Origin: Microbulbifer sp. THAF38
Lineage (GTDB): Bacteria; Pseudomonadota; Gammaproteobacteria; Pseudomonadales; Cellvibrionaceae
Assembly: GCF_009363535.1 (NCBI RefSeq)
Contig: NZ_CP045369.1
Coordinates: 1,499,001-1,563,000 of the forward strand
Reading direction: 5' to 3'
Length of the DNA: 64,000 bases
Notes under the pieces: model-generated
The model's database searches: none
What the model saw: the letters and a program-made list of their open reading frames with translations, nothing else
Told to the model about the DNA's origin: nothing
Shown here: positions 57,854 to 64,000 of the stretch, in pieces
Numbering within the stretch: position 1 is the stretch's first letter
Layout: the number at the start of each line of letters is the position of its first letter
Program-made: the position numbers and the translations under genes

Positions 57854-58339
57854 ATGGAGTATCAGTCCTCGAAGAGTGCAGTTTTGCAGCTTTGGAAGAA
57901 GTTTGGTGGTTCGGCGTTTGGACGCTGGGCAGTTTCTAAGATTGTCGCTTTCAAGGCACCTTACTTTAGGTCTATCAAGCCCTGCTTTACCCAAATATCA
58001 CCTGGGCGCGTAGAGGTATCTTTGAAGAAACGCTGGAGTGTGACGAACCATATCGGCACCGTGCATGCCATTGCCATGTGCAATGCTGCTGAACTTGCCG
58101 GTGGGGTTTGTCTGGATGTTTCCCTGGATCGCCGCTTCCGCTGGATTCCTGTGGGTATGGAAGTCAAGTACCTGAAAATGGCGAAAACCAACCTGAAAGC
58201 GGTTTGTGAGTATCCAGATTTTGCCTCCATTGAGGCTGGGGATGTAGTGATGCCGGTGGGAGTCTTCGATACCAATGGTGAGGAAGTATTCCACGCGGAT
58301 ATCACCATGCGAGTGTCCCAACGTCCGACAGCCAAGTAA
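57854..58339 (+). CDS. DUF4442 hotdog-fold protein
   Basis: A 161-residue hotdog-fold protein with the DUF4442-typical KRWSVTNHIGTVHAIAMCNAAEL segment and the C-terminal DTNGEEVFHADITMRVSQRP. These are thought to be acyl-CoA thioesterase-like proteins. No dedicated substrate is known. A hairpin in the leader may regulate it. Another hotdog-fold thioesterase-like gene is found at 61816. Confidence 0.85.
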   Translation: MEYQSSKSAVLQLWKKFGGSAFGRWAVSKIVAFKAPYFRSIKPCFTQISPGRVEVSLKKRWSVTNHIGTVHAIAMCNAAELAGGVCLDVSLDRRFRWIPVGMEVKYLKMAKTNLKAVCEYPDFASIEAGDVVMPVGVFDTNGEEVFHADITMRVSQRPTAK

Positions 58340-58593
58340 TGGTTTCTCGATGGACTGTAGCTTGTCAGCATGCATACAGCCTGTCGTAAATTGCCAAAGT
58401 TGATCTTTCATAGAAAGCTTGGATGGCCTCCATGGCCTTTTCCCGACAACTTTGGCGTATCAGACCTGGTCTCTTAAGCAGGTGTAGGTGGGTGTAGGTG
58501 ATAGTTGTAAGGGGGGAGTGGGTGTAGAGAGGTCCAGAAAGTCGTAAAATAGACCAGCTAGCAATAGTTATCGACCGACTACCTGGAGGAATT

Positions 58594-59076
58594 ATGGGTT
58601 TAATTTGGAAACTGGATCATTCGACATCTCCCTTTGAAGAGGTCGAGGGGGGTGTTGCTGAGTATGAAGTACATAGTACTGAAAGCCCGGCACTAAGCAG
58701 CGACGATATTTATCAGGATCTTGCTGAGAACTTGGAACTGGCCATTTCCAAATTTAACCAAAACGTTAACGATGCTTCCCGCTTTTTCCTGATCCACTGG
58801 GAGCCACTAGCTTCGACTTTAACGTTGTCTGTCACGGATGACCAAAGAGAGAATGACTCTCGAGTGGTTGTTCGTTGTCATTTCACAGCGCTAGAAAAGC
58901 AATTACAAGAATCCGAATATGAATCTGACAGTGAAAAGCAAGCTGCACTGGGGATGTTTTCTGAGGACTTGCATTTTTGGTGCAAGGAGTTTCTCTCTAC
59001 TGATCAAGGGTTTAGTCAGTTCTCTTTGATTGCACTCTTTACCGATAGCACTAGGGACCGGGCAGTTATTCTATAG
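58594..59076 (+). CDS. Hypothetical acidic protein
   Basis: A 160-residue acidic protein not recognised. It starts MGLIWKLDHST after a TGGAGGAA ribosome site, so it is expressed. It has a charged helical mid-section, a hydrophobic HWEPLASTLTLSVTDD strand-like part, and a C-terminal SQFSLIALFTDSTR. No signal peptide or membrane span. Just upstream, GTGTAGGTG-like repeats (58480-58530) precede it. Confidence 0.55.
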   Translation: MGLIWKLDHSTSPFEEVEGGVAEYEVHSTESPALSSDDIYQDLAENLELAISKFNQNVNDASRFFLIHWEPLASTLTLSVTDDQRENDSRVVVRCHFTALEKQLQESEYESDSEKQAALGMFSEDLHFWCKEFLSTDQGFSQFSLIALFTDSTRDRAVIL

Positions 59077-59222
59077 GTAACCCAGTATTAGAATATGTTT
59101 TATGGGTGGTTGTTTCTTCCTGCGAGCAAGTAAGAAATAGCCTGCCTTGCCCTTAATCTTGTTTTCAATAATCTTTTACTCCGGCGAGTTTACTTTACAG
59201 ATGTTCTGAATTTTTTCACGAT

Positions 59223-59732
59223 TTATAGATTTGCTGAATACTCTGTATACCAGTTGTTAGTTTCCCAAACTTTAATCTTTTCGAATTTGATATCTGGGCC
59301 AGAATTATGGGTTGTAATTTTTTCACGAATGGCTTCATACCAAGCTTTAGCAAGATTTTCAGAACTTGGTTTAAAAGGGGTTATGCATAATTTTCCAACC
59401 TTTGAACTCTTTAGAATAAAATGTGGCTTATTTTGTTGTTGGTTGATGATGCTTGTATATTCATTGGAGCTGATAATTTCCTTTAGAAAGGGATCTTGAG
59501 AGTCAATAATCGTAGCGTGATCACATAAGTCTTGAATCTCGGCTCTAAATATAGTTTTTAAGAAAGACATATCTGTGGGTGGATCTTGGTATTTTACCCT
59601 GCATGTACATTCCACTCGATATCTATACCCAACAAAGCCCTCTTCCAGGTAGTTGTCCTCAATATAGGCGTAATTTACTTTCTTGGTAATATTGAGATCA
59701 ATACAGTAGGTGATATTGAAATGCTGAGCCAT
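59223..59732 (-). CDS. PTPS/QueD-fold protein lacking zinc histidines
   Basis: A 169-residue divergent member of the 6-pyruvoyl-tetrahydropterin synthase/QueD fold. It keeps the DMSFLK segment, LCDHATIIDS (LDHxxLND-like) at about 69-78, the PSSENLAKAWYEAI helix (about 126-139) and KVWETNNWYTEY (about 153-164). At the HGH zinc motif it reads VGYRY, and the earlier His is also absent, so it should not bind zinc or do the usual chemistry. It may be a binding or structural relic. AT-rich codons suggest transfer. Confidence 0.65.
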   Translation of the reverse strand: MAQHFNITYCIDLNITKKVNYAYIEDNYLEEGFVGYRYRVECTCRVKYQDPPTDMSFLKTIFRAEIQDLCDHATIIDSQDPFLKEIISSNEYTSIINQQQNKPHFILKSSKVGKLCITPFKPSSENLAKAWYEAIREKITTHNSGPDIKFEKIKVWETNNWYTEYSANL

Positions 59733-59979
59733 TGGGGTGATCTCTTGATTTGCTTAGATTGTCGCTACTAGCTGATGAGTATAATAGATTTTTTGAGGTT
59801 TTCTGGATGAGGTTTTCAATGTGAGGTTAATAATATTTTTAACTGCACAAACCAAATTCTAAATGGCAGATTATATTGGTAGGGGTTAAGCAGTTAAGCA
59901 ATTGTTCCTTATTTTATAAGGAAATACTGGGAGAATTTATGGCGAGAAGTAGGATGAGATATGCTTTTAGAGGAAGTGC

Positions 59980-60567
59980 TTAGGCTCGATTCCCACTCTG
60001 CCCAGTTATTACCGCTGCACCAATCATATGTGCTAACCGGAGGGCTTCAGGTACGTTACCGTTATCGGTAGCTTGCTCTAGCACCTGGGCAGCAATATTC
60101 GGGGGACAGCCCTGTACCTGGAAGTGAAACCCTTTGTCAGAGTAAATTTCACCCGCTTTTAGCAGAGTTTGCCTGCGCAGTGGGTAATCAGAGAAATTCA
60201 TTAGCGCTTTATCAATGGCCAACATGTCGGGAGGCCTGCGCATTACGGCGATGCAAGGGCATCTTAGTGATTCGGTCAGCTTGGGTAAGTCGATGATGTT
60301 GAAGCCTCCAACGGCGAGGCCATCAATTAGCACCACGTTGATTTGTGGGTAAAATTTGCTGTTTTGCAGTAACTGCGTAATAACTTCGGTGGCATCCATA
60401 CCATCCTTTTGTACTTTACCCCAGAGCATGCCCTCAAAGCGGGTGTTGGTACAAATTATCCCACTGATGTTAACCGGTGAGCCCCGTTCCTTTTGGAAAG
60501 GAGCATCGTCAAAGCCAATAATGCGAAGTCTTTTCTTCAGGCGAAGAAGTTCTGCGAGGGGCTTCAT
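59980..60567 (-). CDS. DUF99 family protein
   Basis: A 195-residue protein matching DUF99, with RIIGFDDAPF at about 14-23, the central VVLIDGLAVGGFNIIDLPKL and the CIAVMRRPPD segment. The family is widespread in archaea and is related to endonuclease V-like nucleases (a deoxyuridine endonuclease has been reported for an archaeal member). It is the last of a run with DUF1415 and DUF2058 genes, 3 bp from the former, so it is probably in the same operon. The role in bacteria is unknown. Confidence 0.85.
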   Translation of the reverse strand: MKPLAELLRLKKRLRIIGFDDAPFQKERGSPVNISGIICTNTRFEGMLWGKVQKDGMDATEVITQLLQNSKFYPQINVVLIDGLAVGGFNIIDLPKLTESLRCPCIAVMRRPPDMLAIDKALMNFSDYPLRRQTLLKAGEIYSDKGFHFQVQGCPPNIAAQVLEQATDNGNVPEALRLAHMIGAAVITGQSGNRA

Positions 60568-60570
60568 CGG

Positions 60571-61128
60571 CTATGTTTTCATTTGCTGGAATAGATAGGG
60601 AAAGAGCCGCAGCTTCTCCTCCTGAGTAAGAGATTCGACCCGTTGGATATTATTTTCCGGAATGCTCTCCGGATCTGGATAGAGGTCGATCATTTTGGCC
60701 AGGTTTTCTTCCCTCAGTAGGTGCAGAATCGGGTAGGGAGCACAATTGGTGAGGTTCTCTGCGTCCTCTGGGGCAGTACCAGCGAATTGATAGTCTGGGT
60801 GGAAGCTGGCCAGCTGGTAGGTGCCCTCGTAGCGGTTGCGCCCCAGAAGCCATTCAGCCAGATCGAGAAACTGGTTGTAGTCAGAAAAGTCCTGAAGATG
60901 TTTGGGAATAATCAGCAGGGTAGTTAGTAGCTCATCTTCCGGCGTGCTGTCGAGTAATTGAAGCTCTTTGAGGAGGTCCGCTAGTAGAGCATTATCCTCA
61001 TCTGCCTCGCTGACTTTGTAGCGAATCTGGCCAGCGCGCAGGGGTTTGCGCGCAAAAGGGCAAAGGTTTAGGCCCACCACAACATTGGTGAGCCATTGTT
61101 CCACTACCTGAGTAACATCTTGCTCCAT
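60571..61128 (-). CDS. DUF1415 family protein
   Basis: A 185-residue protein with the DUF1415-typical WLTNVVVGLNLCPFARKP at about 12-29, LLIIPKHLQDFSDYN and SFHPDYQFAGTAPEDAENLTN. Function is unknown. The ATG at 61128 is chosen; an in-frame GTG at 61143 overlaps the DUF2058 stop and would give 190 residues. It sits between DUF2058 and DUF99. Confidence 0.88.
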   Translation of the reverse strand: MEQDVTQVVEQWLTNVVVGLNLCPFARKPLRAGQIRYKVSEADEDNALLADLLKELQLLDSTPEDELLTTLLIIPKHLQDFSDYNQFLDLAEWLLGRNRYEGTYQLASFHPDYQFAGTAPEDAENLTNCAPYPILHLLREENLAKMIDLYPDPESIPENNIQRVESLTQEEKLRLFPYLFQQMKT

Positions 61129-61136
61129 GAACTCGC

Positions 61137-61670
61137 TTACCACATCAGGTCGTCAGGAATTTGGAAGTCAGCGTAGGGATCATCTTCATCCATTGGAGTG
61201 GAAGTCTCTGCGGGCTTCACGATGATGTCGGCATTGCGCTCGGCAATTTTGTCGGCGATTACTCTGGGTACCAGTTCAAAGCGTTCACCCTGGGCGACAA
61301 TTACCAGGCGGCCAGCTATTAAGTGGTCACGCAGTGTCTCACTGACATATATAGTTTTGATTTTTTTATCAAAGGTGAAATTGTAAGCAGTTTCGCCAGA
61401 GTAGGGCTGTCGGTTGTTTTCCACCAGTTGCTTGATTTGTGCGGCGATGGCCTTTTGTTGAGCCGCCGCATCGCGTTCGGCATTCAGTGCGCGATCCCGT
61501 GCGGCCTTCTCGGCGCGGGCCTGTTGTGCGGCCAGTTTGGTTTCATCAACTTGTGGCTGTGATGATTTCTTTGCAACCTTTTGCTGTTTGCGCTTCTCCT
61601 TACCGATCTGCTTGGCTTTTTTCTTGTCGACGAGTCCCGCTTGTAATAGCTGGTCTTGCAGTGAGGCCAT
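61137..61670 (-). CDS. DUF2058 family protein
   Basis: A 177-residue protein with the DUF2058-typical start ASLQDQLLQAGLVDKKKAKQ, a coiled-coil Lys/Ala/Glu-rich middle and a C-terminal NFTFDKKIKTIYVSETLRDHL and VIVAQGERFELVP. The ATG at 61670 matches the family; an upstream extension is not conserved. The function of the family is unknown (nuclear-export/nucleoprotein-like names exist without proof). It heads the DUF2058-DUF1415-DUF99 operon. Confidence 0.9.
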   Translation of the reverse strand: MASLQDQLLQAGLVDKKKAKQIGKEKRKQQKVAKKSSQPQVDETKLAAQQARAEKAARDRALNAERDAAAQQKAIAAQIKQLVENNRQPYSGETAYNFTFDKKIKTIYVSETLRDHLIAGRLVIVAQGERFELVPRVIADKIAERNADIIVKPAETSTPMDEDDPYADFQIPDDLMW

Positions 61671-61815
61671 GGTCTGTTTCCTGCAATAGTGAATTGGATT
61701 ATGAGCCGCCATTTGCCTGGTGGCCACTTGGTCAAGTTGTAATCAGGGAGTTTCCCTGACATGGGTGTAGGGCATTTTACCTGAAGATGGCCTTAGTGCT
61801 GGCAGGGAATTTGAA

Positions 61816-62910
61816 TTAGGGGGTCCAGGGCTTGCCGGAAGTGGCGGTAGCAATAATTTCATCGGGCTCTTTACCCTCGCTCAACATCTGTGCGCCCCCT
61901 GGAATCATTAGTGCTGAGCCGGTGGCAATGGCCACACGCTTGCCGCTGGGGGTGTCGATGTTACAGGAGGAAACCCTTAACTGGCGACCGCGGTGCAGAA
62001 CCTGAGCTTCGAGGATCAGATCCCCACTATTGAGCTTGGCCGGTCTGGCAAAGCGAATGTGCATATCGAGGGTGGCAAAAATAGAACCTGCCGATAAGGT
62101 GGAGTACACAGCGGCGCCCATGGTGAAATCTGCGGCCCAGGCTAGTAGGCCCCCGTAGATAGATAGGGTGCCATTTGAGAACCAGGGAGAAGATGGCATG
62201 GTCGAGATACAGCGGCCGTTCTCAATCTCGATCGCGCGGTAACCGGTAAGCATCCATATAGGGTGGATACGGCCTTCATTAATGGTGGTGCGCTGCAGTT
62301 CAATGGGCGTTTGCTCAGGCAAGTGCGCCATATCGCAAAAGTAGGGCTTGGGTGGAGGTCTCAGGTATGGATCTGGTGGATCGGTGGGCCCAAGGTCAGG
62401 CAGTGGCAATTCCTGATTTGGGTTGACCGGAAAGTCAGCTATCAGGCAGCGGGTGCTTCCATAAGCAAGGGTTCTACCTTCCTGGTCATTAATCTGGATA
62501 CTGGAGAGGCCTACCTGACTACCAGAGTGCACGGTGGTGGCTCTGCCGACAATATTTTGTGTGGTACTGGTAATAGGCCGAATAAAACACATGTTCAGCT
62601 CAGATGTGCTGAGTACTTTACCGGCTGGCAAGGTGGTCCAGATTGCGGAGGCGAGGGGTGCGTCAGCGAACATCGCATAGATACCACCCCAGTAAACGCC
62701 GGTACCGTCTGCCAGCCAGGGCGTAATAGGCATTGAGTAAGTGGCTTTACCAAGCCCCGCTTCCGTTGGCTGCATGCCCGTGAGCCGCCAAAAGGGCGGT
62801 CCCGGTAGACTTCCTCGAATATATCGCTTGAAAGTCTGTAGACCGGGTTGTTGCAACGCTCGCAGGTCACAGATGGCACCGCGATGAACTTCGTCGGTGA
62901 TATTGGTCAT
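61816..62910 (-). CDS. Double hotdog PaaI-type thioesterase-like protein
   Basis: A 364-residue protein made of two hotdog domains. The first is at about 35-165 (MPITPWLADGTGVYWGGIYAMFAD), and a proline-rich linker PLPDLGPTDPPDPYLRPPPK separates it from the second at about 210-335 (MPSSPWFSNGTLSIYGGLLAWAAD). Both carry PaaI/YigI-type catalytic-region similarity. Such double hotdogs are acyl-CoA thioesterases or dehydratase-like. The substrate is unknown. It lies after a hydrolase gene and before a gap. Confidence 0.8.
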   Translation of the reverse strand: MTNITDEVHRGAICDLRALQQPGLQTFKRYIRGSLPGPPFWRLTGMQPTEAGLGKATYSMPITPWLADGTGVYWGGIYAMFADAPLASAIWTTLPAGKVLSTSELNMCFIRPITSTTQNIVGRATTVHSGSQVGLSSIQINDQEGRTLAYGSTRCLIADFPVNPNQELPLPDLGPTDPPDPYLRPPPKPYFCDMAHLPEQTPIELQRTTINEGRIHPIWMLTGYRAIEIENGRCISTMPSSPWFSNGTLSIYGGLLAWAADFTMGAAVYSTLSAGSIFATLDMHIRFARPAKLNSGDLILEAQVLHRGRQLRVSSCNIDTPSGKRVAIATGSALMIPGGAQMLSEGKEPDEIIATATSGKPWTP

Positions 62911-62986
62911 CCCCCGCCTCCCAATTCATCTATTGCAAGATTAATGTGCAAAGGCTTGGTCAACGAGGGAATCTGTGGGTGGTTTT

Positions 62987-63011
62987 GCGGCAGGTATTTT
63001 GGACCTGCCGC
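62987..63011. terminator. Hairpin between hydrolase and thioesterase genes
   Basis: A perfect 9-bp stem GCGGCAGGT and ACCTGCCGC with a 7-base loop, 21 bp after the end of the alpha/beta hydrolase gene on the minus strand. There is no T-run on that side. Confidence 0.6.
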
Positions 63012-63031
63012 TGATTGGCAGAGGGGAGTAG

Positions 63032-64000
63032 TTATTTCGGAGAAAAATCCGGCAAATTCAGGGTTAGGGTGGTTTTTTCAATTGGGCGCCCCTCCAAAAA
63101 CAAGTTGATGGTTTCCTGTATCTCGGGGGATGCCATAAATAAATTGTGTCCGGCATTTTCTACTGTCACTAAAGTGGCATTGTCCAACCCCGACATTGCC
63201 TCGCGTTGGCTCTCTATATAGGTTCTCCCATCCAGTGTGCCACTCAAAAGTAAAACAGGAATATCACTGCGGGGGTTACTGCGGAAATTCTCACCCAGGT
63301 CAAGCTCCCTGGCCAATCCATCATAGTGATAGGAAAAGTTGAGGTAGTCACCAAGCAAAGCGTTTTCGGCTTGTCTCCTCACTTGCAACTTTCGTTGCTT
63401 ACTCATACCTGAGGCAATATCCATTGCTGTTGGCATGGCGCGCAGGGAGATCGGAGTTCCCGGGTTGTGGAATCCATCGGGGAAGTAACGCCTGGGCACT
63501 TGATCAAAAGCCGGAACCTGCCCCAAATCGATCGAGCGATAGAAACCCAATAAGTAGGCGGCACTTTTGGGGTCAGCGATAAAAGAGGAAGCTATCCTCT
63601 GCATATCCCGGCGTTGAAGCAGGTAATCCAGGTTCTCGCCATCTCGCTGAGGGATCTGAATTTTGAGTGGTTCCCGTTCCAGCTTTGTGTGCACTCTTTT
63701 GATCAGTGCCTTGATATCCGGATAGGCGGCTTTAGCGGAGGGCTGTTGATCCACGGCTAGTTGCAGACGGTCCAGGTAAGACTCAGTACGTGCAGGTAGT
63801 TTAACAGTCTGGTCAAGGCCCTCAGCGCTGGAAAGAATAACTCTATCGACCGAGCCTTCGATTTCCCTCAATGCCGCTAAGGCCAGATGGCTGCCATAAG
63901 AGGTGCCCCACAGGACAATTTTCTCTGCGCCCAGATGTTGGCGTAGGGCTTGCAGGTCGCGGGCATTTTCCAGGGTATTATAACCCGCGAGATCGATGCC
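63032..64000 (-). CDS. Alpha/beta hydrolase (TAP-like), 5' end outside window
   Basis: The reading frame is open to the right edge and the start is not in the window. The visible 322 codons contain the nucleophile elbow GTSYGS about 12 residues before the internal Leu-Arg-Glu-Ile, an intact downstream segment LLLSGTLDGRTYIE (catalytic Asp) and AGHNLFMASPE (catalytic His), and a long helical cap. This is the TAP/proline-iminopeptidase-like hydrolase group; the substrate is unknown. It is upstream of the double-hotdog thioesterase gene on the same strand and may form a catabolic pair with it. Confidence 0.85.
   Translation of the reverse strand, partial: GIDLAGYNTLENARDLQALRQHLGAEKIVLWGTSYGSHLALAALREIEGSVDRVILSSAEGLDQTVKLPARTESYLDRLQLAVDQQPSAKAAYPDIKALIKRVHTKLEREPLKIQIPQRDGENLDYLLQRRDMQRIASSFIADPKSAAYLLGFYRSIDLGQVPAFDQVPRRYFPDGFHNPGTPISLRAMPTAMDIASGMSKQRKLQVRRQAENALLGDYLNFSYHYDGLARELDLGENFRSNPRSDIPVLLLSGTLDGRTYIESQREAMSGLDNATLVTVENAGHNLFMASPEIQETINLFLEGRPIEKTTLTLNLPDFSPK

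Overview
The window looks like chromosome of a marine, polysaccharide-degrading gammaproteobacterium, most likely close to Microbulbifer/Cellvibrionales. This rests on the sigma-E block order (nadB, rpoE, rseA, rseB, rseC, mucD, lepA, lepB, DUF4845, rnc, era, recO, acpS), on gacS-cysM-relA-mazG following it, and on a secreted protein with two cellulose-binding (CBM2) modules. The genus is an inference from gene order and protein resemblance, not a database result. No tRNA, rRNA, CRISPR array or intact mobile element was seen.

Layout. 0-6 kb: a LemA/TPM envelope operon on the minus strand, then YaeQ, YajQ, two tandem secreted phytase/esterase-like proteins and two adjacent uracil-DNA glycosylases. 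6-10 kb: an AT-richer accessory patch with a LysR regulator facing a twice-frameshifted short-chain dehydrogenase and two tandem paralogous membrane proteins. 10-40 kb: a dense, conserved housekeeping core covering YgfZ/SdhE/YgfX, NAD synthesis, the sigma-E stress regulon, murein-peptide recycling, translation and RNA processing (lepA, rnc, era), recO, acpS, the GacS sensor kinase, cysM, relA, mazG, adk, hemH, a histone-H1-like AT-hook protein, tsaB, uppP and a tRNA-queuosine glycosyltransferase-like gene. 40-50 kb: an AT-rich accessory region with long non-coding stretches, an IS481-type remnant, a MarR regulator with a cysteine-rich tail facing a secreted His/Asp-rich protein, a methyltransferase/TauD dioxygenase pair, and a lyase/NTF2-like pair. 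50-58 kb: secreted catabolic enzymes (a CBM2-barrel-CBM2-SGNH protein and a neutral ceramidase) and a DhlA-type haloalkane dehalogenase. 58-64 kb: hotdog-fold proteins, a PTPS/QueD-fold protein that has lost its zinc histidines, DUF99, DUF1415 and DUF2058 proteins, and a partial alpha/beta hydrolase.

How it works together. The core links envelope stress (RpoE, its anti-sigma factors, MucD), membrane-protein maturation (LepB), murein precursor recycling (DgcA, MpaA, UppP) and the stringent response (RelA). The accessory regions carry nutrient-scavenging exoenzymes and small regulated units of unknown role. The most promising unexplained items are the MarR-Cys/secreted-protein pair (42.2-43.6 kb), the zinc-less PTPS-fold protein (59.2 kb), the multidomain exoenzyme (50.3-53.5 kb), the L7/L12-like membrane micro-protein with a foldable non-coding element upstream (47.7-48.3 kb), and the loss of pdxJ and rlmD from otherwise conserved positions.
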